Positions 39,764 to 44,879 of a stretch of DNA of 48,426 bases are shown here, one piece after another. The stretch is from NCBI GenBank assembly GCA_905221605.1, contig CAJNDS010000955.1, positions 1 through 48,426 of the forward strand, given 5' to 3'. The DNA comes from Symbiodinium natans (taxonomy: Eukaryota; Sar; Dinophyceae; Suessiales; Symbiodiniaceae). Both the position numbers and the translations under genes were made by a program. Below the pieces are notes generated by a model that saw only the letters and a list, made by a program, of their open reading frames with translations, searched no databases and was not told where the DNA came from. The number at the start of each line of letters is the position of its first letter. The stretch's first letter is position 1.

Positions 39764-40191
39764 GTCAGGACACTCCCATCTTTGAGAATCAAGCAGAAAC
39801 TGGTGCCAACGAATCGTACTTCTTCCCATCTTCGACAATCAAGCACAAACTGGTGACAACAAATCGTGTTGCTTCCCATCTTTGAAAATCAAACACATAC
39901 ATCTTGCCATGCCTCACACAGATAGCGACCCCCCGAAGGCCTTACGATTAAGTAAGCAATACAAGTTTCTTCAAGACCGATCTATCTCCGATCCTTAACC
40001 CTCGATCCACCGAAGACCGAACAATTAAGTAGACAGCCCAAGATTCCTCAAGATGTATCTTCGATCTATAGAATATTAGGCTTTAGGGTTTCGGGCGTCG
40101 GTTTTATGCTTGTTTTGGTCACCAAAGCTGATTATTTTACTAAATGTGTCGTCCGGTTTGGGTCAACCAAACTGACTGCTTTATCAAATGG
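39764..40191 (+). repeat. Composite subtelomeric unit 3 (+)
   Basis: Satellite part 39,764-39,901 (about three diverged units), then the constant segment, including ACAGATAGCGACCCCCCGAA, CTCAAGATGTATCTTCGATC and CACCAAAGCTGATTATTTTA, ending TTTATCAAATGGAG. A short CTTTAGGGTTTCGGG lies inside the constant part at 40,081-40,095, where the inverted copy has CTAAACCCTAAAG at 40,848-40,860. Confidence 0.8.
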
Positions 40192-40333
40192 AGTAATATT
40201 GTGCTCTCTTGCTCCTGTCATTCGCGGTTTGTAATGCAAGAATTGGGTGAGAGAGGTGAACGTAACATCTGGGTGATCATCATGAACGCCTCAATGGTTT
40301 AGTTTCCTGGCTCATGATTCCAAGGTGTTACGC
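40192..40333. other. Centre of the large inverted repeat
   Basis: A 142-bp single-copy spacer separates the + units from the inverted unit. It has no telomere motif and no recognisable gene. If this is a fusion or inverted-duplication point, the join lies here. Confidence 0.6.
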
Positions 40334-40984
40334 GCTTCGGTGGGTCGGTATCTGTGTGAGGCATGGCAAGATGTACGATGTGTTGCCACAGGTTTGTGCT
40401 TGATGATCGTCAAAGATGGAAAGAAGTACGAATTGCTGCCACCAGTTTGTGCTTGACTATTAACTATGGGAAGGAGTAAGGTTTGTTGCCACCAATTTGT
40501 AAATGATCGTGAAAGATGGAACAAAGATGGAAGAAATACGATTTGCTGCCAACAATTTGTGTTCGGATTTGGAAAGAAGGAAAGTAATACGATTTGTTTC
40601 CGCCAGTTTGTGCTTGACTTTCAAAGATGGGAAGAAGTACGAGTTTTTGCCACAAAAGTGTGTGTGCTTGAGTGTCAAAGATGGGAAGATGTGACTTGTT
40701 GCCATCGGTTTGTGCTACCCTAAGCCCTAAACACTAAACCCTGAACCCTAAACAATTTGATAAAGCAGTCAGTGTGGTTGACCCAAACCGGCCGACACAT
40801 TTAGTAAAGTCAGTTTCGGTGACCAAAACAAGCCTCAACCCGACACTCTAAACCCTAAAGCATAATATTCTATTGATCAAAACAAGATCTCGAGGAAGCT
40901 TGGGTTGTCTACTTCATTGTTTGGTCTTCGGTGTCAGGACCGGAGATAAATCGATCTTGAAGAAACTTGTGTTGTTTACTTTAT
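40334..40984 (-). repeat. Inverted composite unit, left part, split by insertion
   Basis: Reverse-complement orientation of the unit family. It starts CTTCGGTGGGTCGGTATCTG, then diverged satellite units in GTTGCCACCAGTTTGTGCTTG orientation to about 40,716, CCCTAAA motif at 40,717-40,753, and constant segment to 40,984. The constant segment breaks off after TTGTGTTGTTTACTTTAT, where an intact unit continues CGTAAGGCCTTCGGTGGGTC. The missing continuation is found at 44,539, so this unit was interrupted. Confidence 0.85.
40717..40753 (-). repeat. CCCTAAA tract in the inverted unit
   Basis: Reads ACCCTAAGCCCTAAACACTAAACCCTGAACCCTAAAC. The C-rich strand is on the + strand, opposite to the TTTAGGG blocks at 37,939-38,050 and 39,247-39,309. 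Confidence 0.85.
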
Positions 40985-41282
40985 CAACATTTCAATAAGA
41001 GTAGACTTATTTCCTTACGAAAGTAGACGTTCATCCTTGGCAAATGGACAACTACCTTGAGAATTGGATTGAGAATCCTTGAGATTACAAGCCTTACACC
41101 TTAATAATCCAAGCAAGAATGCCTCACATCAACAACAGGACAACAATCCTTGTAGCTTGCCACTTGGAAATCAACAACAATTCTGCTACTACAACAGTTT
41201 TACAACAGTTTAAGTAACAGTTAAACCCATCAATCAAACCGAACTCATCAAGCGCGAAATGGAACTATTTGAGAAATTGAAC
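40985..41282 (+). repeat. Module Y, copy 1
   Basis: 298 bp starting CAACATTTCAATAAGAGTAG, repeated at 43,341-43,634. The two copies differ by a 4-bp indel near 41,233 and a few substitutions (e.g. AGCGCGAAATGG against AGCTCGAAATGG; GAAATTGAAC against GAAATCGAAC). No coding signal recognised. Confidence 0.95.
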
Positions 41283-41377
41283 TTTATTTGAACTTTATTT
41301 TTGAAAACTTAGATTTTAGGATTTTGGCGACTTAAGCTGGAAATCTGTATTGTCCTGGTGTTTTGAAAATTAATTAG

Positions 41378-41436
41378 TTTTGTCGGTCGCTGCCTAGAAT
41401 GACTTGACAAGTCATTCTAGGCTGCAACCGACAAAA
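41378..41436. repeat. Palindrome with GTCGGTC...TGCCTAGAATGAC arms
   Basis: Inverted repeat from TTTTGTCGGT at the left to ACCGACAAAA at the right, almost fully paired through CCTAGAATGACTTG/CAAGTCATTCTAGG. A second member of the same family is at 42,721-42,836. Confidence 0.9.
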
Positions 41437-41769
41437 AAAGTAAATTTTAGAAACAGCGTGACAAGACGAAATTCCTGCTTAGGAACCAAAATTCAGCAAA
41501 ATCAAAGTTTCAGGAAATTGGGCTGTGAAATTGGCCTCTCTAGGCAGAAAATGACTAGATTACTTAGATTTCCTGCCTACGATTTTCAAATCTCTGCTAA
41601 AATGACTTAAGCGACTTTTCCAAAACTACTTCGGATATTTCAGGTCATTTTGGCTCAGCAGACGCCATCGTGATTTTCTCGCGCGACTTTCAAGCTGCTA
41701 GCTGGCTTCAGCTGGCTTCATTTTGTGGATTTTTTGCCCACTAAGTACTTGGCTGGCTGCCATATTAGT

Positions 41770-41800
41770 AGGGGTAAAGGGGCTTCGCCCCTTTACCCCT
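41770..41800. repeat. Hairpin 1, TTC loop
   Basis: Perfect 14-bp stem: AGGGGTAAAGGGGC pairs with GCCCCTTTACCCCT around a TTC loop. A T-rich run follows from 41,801, so a transcript would resemble an intrinsic terminator, though function is unknown. Confidence 0.95.
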
Positions 41801-41826
41801 TGTTTATTTTTATTTTTTAATCAGTC

Positions 41827-41885
41827 GCACATATTTGGGGCGAGATGATGGGCCTTCGGCCCATCATCTCTTCCCAAATATGTGC
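41827..41885. repeat. Hairpin 2, TTC loop, two-part stem
   Basis: Outer stem GCACATATTTGGG/CCCAAATATGTGC and inner stem GAGATGATGGGCC/GGCCCATCATCTC around TTC, with a 2-nt by 2-nt internal loop (GC against TT). Confidence 0.95.
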
Positions 41886-41890
41886 TCGTA

Positions 41891-41924
41891 GGTTAATGGT
41901 GGAGGCCTTCGGCCTCCACCAACC
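41891..41924. repeat. Hairpin 3, TTC loop
   Basis: Perfect stem GGTGGAGGCC/GGCCTCCACC (41,898-41,920) around TTC, with an outer GGTT/AACC pairing across a small bulge. Confidence 0.93.
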
Positions 41925-41937
41925 ATAGTATAACTAC

Positions 41938-41964
41938 TGGTGGAAGGGCTTCGCCCTTCCACCA
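41938..41964. repeat. Hairpin 4, TTC loop
   Basis: Perfect 12-bp stem TGGTGGAAGGGC/GCCCTTCCACCA around TTC. Confidence 0.95.
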
Positions 41965-41995
41965 ACTTTAGGAATATTTTGACCACTAAGTGCAA

Positions 41996-42044
41996 GCTAC
42001 ATCTCTTGCTGAAGGAGCGAAGCTCCTTCAGCAAGAGATGTAGC
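41996..42044. repeat. Hairpin 5, GAA loop
   Basis: Perfect 23-bp stem; GCTACATCTCTTGCTGAAGG and its complement flank a GAA loop. This is the same loop as the others read on the opposite strand. An outer GACCACTA (41,981) / TAGTGGTC (42,061) pair could enclose it. Confidence 0.95.
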
Positions 42045-42062
42045 GCCCTTAGCTGGTAAATA

Positions 42063-42091
42063 GTGGTCGATGGCCTTCGGCCATCGACCAC
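42063..42091. repeat. Hairpin 6, TTC loop
   Basis: Perfect 13-bp stem GTGGTCGATGGCC/GGCCATCGACCAC around TTC. Confidence 0.95.
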
Positions 42092-42121
42092 CTTACTTCG
42101 TATTTTTAACTACTTAGTTAA

Positions 42122-42156
42122 CTCTTGGGAAAGGAGCTTCGCTCCTTTCCCAAGAG
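42122..42156. repeat. Hairpin 7, TTC loop
   Basis: Perfect 16-bp stem CTCTTGGGAAAGGAGC/GCTCCTTTCCCAAGAG around TTC. Confidence 0.95.
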
Positions 42157-42212
42157 ATGCACCTACTCTTATTTTAATATGTTTGATGAACTGGGGTCTG
42201 CGAGCTTGGGTA

Positions 42213-42282
42213 ACTTGTTTTATAGGACCATAGCTAATGGGAAGCTTCGCTTCCCATTAGCTATGGTCCATATAAAACAAGT
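42213..42282. repeat. Hairpin 8, TTC loop, about 33-bp stem
   Basis: Arms start ACTTGTTTTATA and end TATAAAACAAGT; the inner stem ATGGGAAGC/GCTTCCCAT encloses TTC. A single-base bulge (GGTCCATATA against TATAGGACC) is the only imperfection. Confidence 0.95.
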
Positions 42283-42339
42283 GTTTAAACTATAATCACA
42301 AGGGGAAGCTTCGCTTCCCCTTATGATTATAGTTTAAAC
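42283..42339. repeat. Hairpin 9, TTC loop, 27-bp stem
   Basis: It abuts hairpin 8 with no gap. Arms run from GTTTAAACTATAATCA to TGATTATAGTTTAAAC, with inner GGGGAAGC/GCTTCCCC around TTC; one mismatch in 27 pairs. Confidence 0.95.
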
Positions 42340-42353
42340 GTCGAAAGTAGACT

Positions 42354-42384
42354 GTGCGCACACACGCGTGTGCGTGTGTGCGTG
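42354..42384. repeat. Alternating purine-pyrimidine CG/CA tract
   Basis: The run GTGCGCACACACGCGTGTGC followed by GTGTGTGCGTG is self-complementary and strictly alternating, a sequence type prone to Z-DNA or cruciform. Confidence 0.8.
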
Positions 42385-42397
42385 AGGCTTCAGCCAG

Positions 42398-42450
42398 CAA
42401 GTATTTTTGGGAAGGGAAGGGAAGCAAGCTTCCCTTCCCAAAAATACTTG
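42398..42450. repeat. Hairpin 10, 21-bp stem
   Basis: CAAGTATTTTTGGGAAGGGA and its complement (42,430-42,450) form a perfect stem around an 11-nt loop, GGGAAGCAAGC. It lacks the TTC/GAA loop of the others. Confidence 0.93.
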
Positions 42451-42720
42451 CGAAAAGGCCAATTTCGCAGGCATTTCGAGGCCAATTTCGTAAGCAAAAC
42501 GTGCCCAAACCTGCACGATGGCGTCTCGGCTGCAGAAATGACTTGAAATTGGCAAAGTAGATTGAGAAAGTCGATTACCTGGAATCCCTGCTTAGGCCAA
42601 TTTCGTAGGCAGTAAATTTAAGTCATTAGGTCAAAAGCCCTTTAGGATTGTGATCCGAGAGGCCAATTTCCTGGAAACTTTTATTTTCGCTAATTTTCCA
42701 TCGTAGGCAGTAAATCCGTA

Positions 42721-42836
42721 TTGTCACGCTCTCTCAGGAAAAAGTTTTTTTTTGTCGGTCCTTGCCTAGAATGACCTTACGGGTCATTCTAGGCTGGGAC
42801 CGACAAAAATAACTTTTTTCTGAGAGAGCGTGACAA
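42721..42836. repeat. 116-bp palindrome, second GTCGGTC family member
   Basis: Outer arms TTGTCACGCTCTCTCAG/CTGAGAGAGCGTGACAA, then A/T runs, then TTTTTGTCGGTC...TGCCTAGAATGACC paired with its complement. The inner half matches 41,378-41,436. Confidence 0.92.
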
Positions 42837-42939
42837 GGCACTTTTTCAGCCTACGACCCCAATTTCCTACATTTTAAAGTTTTCAGAATTCAAGTCTCCA
42901 AAAGTGGGCTAAAAACCCTTTTGGAGGCCAATTTCGTAG

Positions 42940-42994
42940 GATTTGGCTTGGGAAAAGGAAAAGGGAAAGTAAACTTTCCCTTTAGCCAAATCCA
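42940..42994. repeat. Hairpin 11
   Basis: GGATTTGGCT/AGCCAAATCC outer arms and AAAGGGAAAGT/ACTTTCCCTTT inner arms, with an unpaired purine-rich stretch between. It lies just left of module X1. Confidence 0.85.
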
Positions 42995-43044
42995 CGCCAC
43001 CAACACACACCAACACCCTTTCAACAAGCCACCAAGGCCAATTT

Positions 43045-43303
43045 GACAAGAGCCAACACACCTCAAAGACCAATTTGACAAGCCATCCAAGCACATTTCC
43101 ATTCAGAACACTTGATTTCCATTCAAAACAGTACAACTCAACTAGAATGCTATGGCAATTAGACGAATTAGACCTTAAACCCATTGAGATTGGACAAATC
43201 CCTTTGGAAAATGGACAAATACCTTGAGTTTATGCTTCTAAATCCTTGAGAATGGCTTGAAATATCCATGCGATCCAATGGAGTACACCTATTTTGAATG
43301 GAG
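43045..43303 (+). repeat. Module X, copy 1
   Basis: 259 bp starting GACAAGAGCCAACACACCTC and ending ACACCTATTTTGAATGGAG. The copy at 44,280-44,538 has the same length and appears identical in my reading. A 37-bp spacer separates it from Y2. Confidence 0.95.
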
Positions 43304-43340
43304 AACTGGACAAATATCCATGGGATCCATTGGAGAATAC

Positions 43341-43634
43341 CAACATTTCAATAAGAGTAGACTTATTTCCTTACGAAAGTAGACGTTCATCCTTGGCAAA
43401 TGGACAACTACCTTGAGAATTGGATTGAGAATCCTTGAGATTACAAGCCTTACACCTTAATAATCCAAGCAAGAATGCCTCACATCAACAACAGGACAAC
43501 AATCCTTGTAGCTTGCCACTTGGAAATCAACAACAATTCTGCTACTACAACAGTTTTACAACAGTTTAAGTAACAGTTAAATCCATCAAATCGAACTCAT
43601 CAAGCTCGAAATGGAACTATTTGAGAAATCGAAC
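43341..43634 (+). repeat. Module Y, copy 2
   Basis: Second copy of Y. It follows X1 after 37 bp, so X1-spacer-Y2 (43,045-43,634) is the only place where the presumed circle core is seen uninterrupted. Confidence 0.95.
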
Positions 43635-43690
43635 AACAAACTCTATTCAACAAACGTTACTATTCAACAGCATCAGTAGCTGGAAGCTAT

Positions 43691-44165
43691 TTAAAGAAGA
43701 GGTAAAGCCTTATCTATTCGAACTAGTGAGCCAATACTTAACCAGATTGCCAAAATACACTAAACTAACACATACCATTATAGCTCTTCTAAAAGGATTA
43801 GAATACACACTAAGATTCTCTATAATGCACAAGCAAATCATAATTGGGGCTAAGATCACCATTTCCTTAACACCTATTCCTTTGGAAGTGACAATACGCA
43901 ATAAGTTAAAGGACAGTAGGAGATACCACTCAGGTACAACAATTTCTAATGGAGTAGAGAAAGCATTGGAAGAAGACATTATTTCTAAAGGAGAAGCAAT
44001 AGATAAGCCAAATATCAGCACTCCTAAGCCATATATCAGAACAGCAAATATGTACACAATATCATTTGGTCATGCAGCTTCGCCATAAGTGTTATGTCCC
44101 ATCCCACAAGATAACTTAGCCAACAACATACAACTTTTAACATTTGCCACCTTGACTACACATAT
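43691..44165 (-). pseudogene. petD: Divergent plastid petD (cytochrome b6-f subunit IV), probably non-functional as DNA
   Basis: In oxygenic photosynthesis petD encodes subunit IV of the thylakoid cytochrome b6-f complex, with three membrane helices. Read on the minus strand from 44,165, the frame aligns without gaps to subunit IV for the first 75 residues. It shows AKL at 16-18, GMGHNTYGE at 21-29, PND at 33-35, YIF at 38-40 and STPLEI at 70-75. One extra residue follows, then PEWY, FNLLR and, near 123-127, NPFRR. The end reads IDKAL...LL then TAA at 43,691-43,693, matching the family's IDKSL ending after a one-base frame change and about 12 lost bases near 43,712. The length of 475 nt compares with about 483 in the family. 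Lesions: ATA at the start position, TGA (44,070-44,072) at the usually invariant Trp32, and the C-terminal frameshift. Identity is only about 35-40% by eye, yet membrane segments stay hydrophobic, which is unlike simple decay. FNLLR is, from memory, the red-lineage wording. An overlapping + frame (43,621-44,088) is a shadow. Confidence 0.85.
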
Positions 44166-44279
44166 TGAATGAAGTATATTCTTGACCATTAATCTTGATG
44201 GGCTTCAATGCTTCTGCTTCACTTGGACAATTGAACAATTGCAATTTTACAAACCAAATCCAAAACTTTTTAAAGCCAA
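44166..44279. other. Upstream region of petD-like gene
   Basis: 114 bp between the petD start position and module X2. A minus-strand open frame crosses it (residues such as KINGQEYTSFN) but ends inside the petD start region, and I do not recognise it. No promoter motif can be named. Confidence 0.4.
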
Positions 44280-44538
44280 GACAAGAGCCAACACACCTCA
44301 AAGACCAATTTGACAAGCCATCCAAGCACATTTCCATTCAGAACACTTGATTTCCATTCAAAACAGTACAACTCAACTAGAATGCTATGGCAATTAGACG
44401 AATTAGACCTTAAACCCATTGAGATTGGACAAATCCCTTTGGAAAATGGACAAATACCTTGAGTTTATGCTTCTAAATCCTTGAGAATGGCTTGAAATAT
44501 CCATGCGATCCAATGGAGTACACCTATTTTGAATGGAG
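44280..44538 (+). repeat. Module X, copy 2
   Basis: Second copy of X and the right end of the insertion. The next base, 44,539, resumes the interrupted subtelomeric unit (CGGTGGCTCGGTATCTGTGT). Confidence 0.95.
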
Positions 44539-44875
44539 CGGTGGCTCGGTATCTGTGTGACACATGGCAAGATGGGAAGAAGTATGATGTGCTGCCGCCA
44601 ATTTAAGCTTGATTGTCAAAAATGAGAAGGATTCCGATTTGTTGCCACCAGTTTAGTTTATTTTTGATTGTCAAACATGGGAATGAATATGATTTGTTGC
44701 CACCAGTTTGTGCCGGATACCCTAAGCCTTAAAAAACCCTAAACCCTGAAACCCAAAACCCTTACCCCAAAACCCTAAACCATTTGATAAAGCAGCCAGG
44801 TTGGTGAACCCAAACCGAGCGACACATTTAGTAAGATAATTCGTTTCAATGACCGAAACAAGCCTGAACCCCACA
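44539..44875 (-). repeat. Inverted composite unit, right part
   Basis: Almost exact reverse complement of 39,154-39,487. It contains, in order, the constant-segment start, diverged satellite units including the private TTTAGTTTATTTTT insertion, CCCTAAA motif at 44,717-44,781, and the CTTTATCAAATGG end of the constant segment inverted. It stops at CCTGAACCCCAC, where the 53-bp satellite takes over. Confidence 0.9.
44717..44781 (-). repeat. Degenerate CCCTAAA tract in right inverted unit
   Basis: Mirror of 39,247-39,309: ACCCTAAGCC, TTAAAAAACCCTAAACCC, TGAAACCC, AAAACCC, TTACCCC, AAAACCCTAAACC. The C-rich strand is on the + strand. Confidence 0.85.
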
Positions 44876-44879
44876 CTAG

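Larger units (their letters stand above)
41283..43044. other. Palindrome-rich interior of the first Y...X unit
   Basis: No gene is recognisable in 1.76 kb. The section 41,770-42,450 is nearly wall-to-wall hairpins (listed separately). Around it, short words recur in both orientations, chiefly GGCCAATTTCGTAGGCAGTA-like strings (42,458, 42,480, 42,595, 42,661, 42,927) and their reverse complements (e.g. CTGCCTACGA near 41,573; GAAATTGGCC near 41,527). Dispersed inverted words plus stable hairpins resemble non-coding organellar DNA of dinoflagellates and of some chlorophyte algae. Confidence 0.7.
40985..44538. mobile_element. 3.55-kb organelle-derived insertion, tandem dimer of Y...X units
   Basis: The left flank stops in the middle of the constant segment at 40,984 and the right flank resumes it at 44,539. 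Compared with intact units, about 10 bp (GTAAGGCCTT) are missing at the join, and no target-site duplication is visible. Inside, the order is Y1 (40,985-41,282), palindrome-rich interior, X1 (43,045-43,303), 37-bp spacer, Y2 (43,341-43,634), petD interior, X2 (44,280-44,538). The same ends therefore enclose two different interiors. That fits two circles sharing a core (X-spacer-Y), concatenated and opened between X and Y. Implied circle lengths are 2,356 and 1,235 bp. There is no reverse transcriptase, transposase, LTR or terminal inverted repeat. The divergent petD inside indicates plastid origin for at least one unit. Deletion at the join without target duplication fits end-joining capture of organelle DNA. 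Confidence 0.8.

Noticed and set aside
43710-44057. Mitochondrial cytochrome b fragment
   Set aside because: The PEWY region is shared by both families, but the GMGHNTYGE N-terminus, NPFRR and the IDK ending belong to plastid subunit IV.
43621-44088. Plus-strand open frame of 155 codons as a gene
   Set aside because: It starts at TTG inside module Y, its first ATG is 68 codons in, and it lies antisense to the petD match, which explains its openness.
44137-44337. Minus-strand open frame of 66 codons upstream of petD
   Set aside because: It begins inside module X and ends within the petD start region. X copies elsewhere lack its continuation, and I recognise no family.
40985-44538. LTR retrotransposon, because of long direct repeats
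   Set aside because: The repeats alternate Y, X, Y, X rather than flanking one interior. There is no polymerase, integrase, primer-binding site or target-site duplication.
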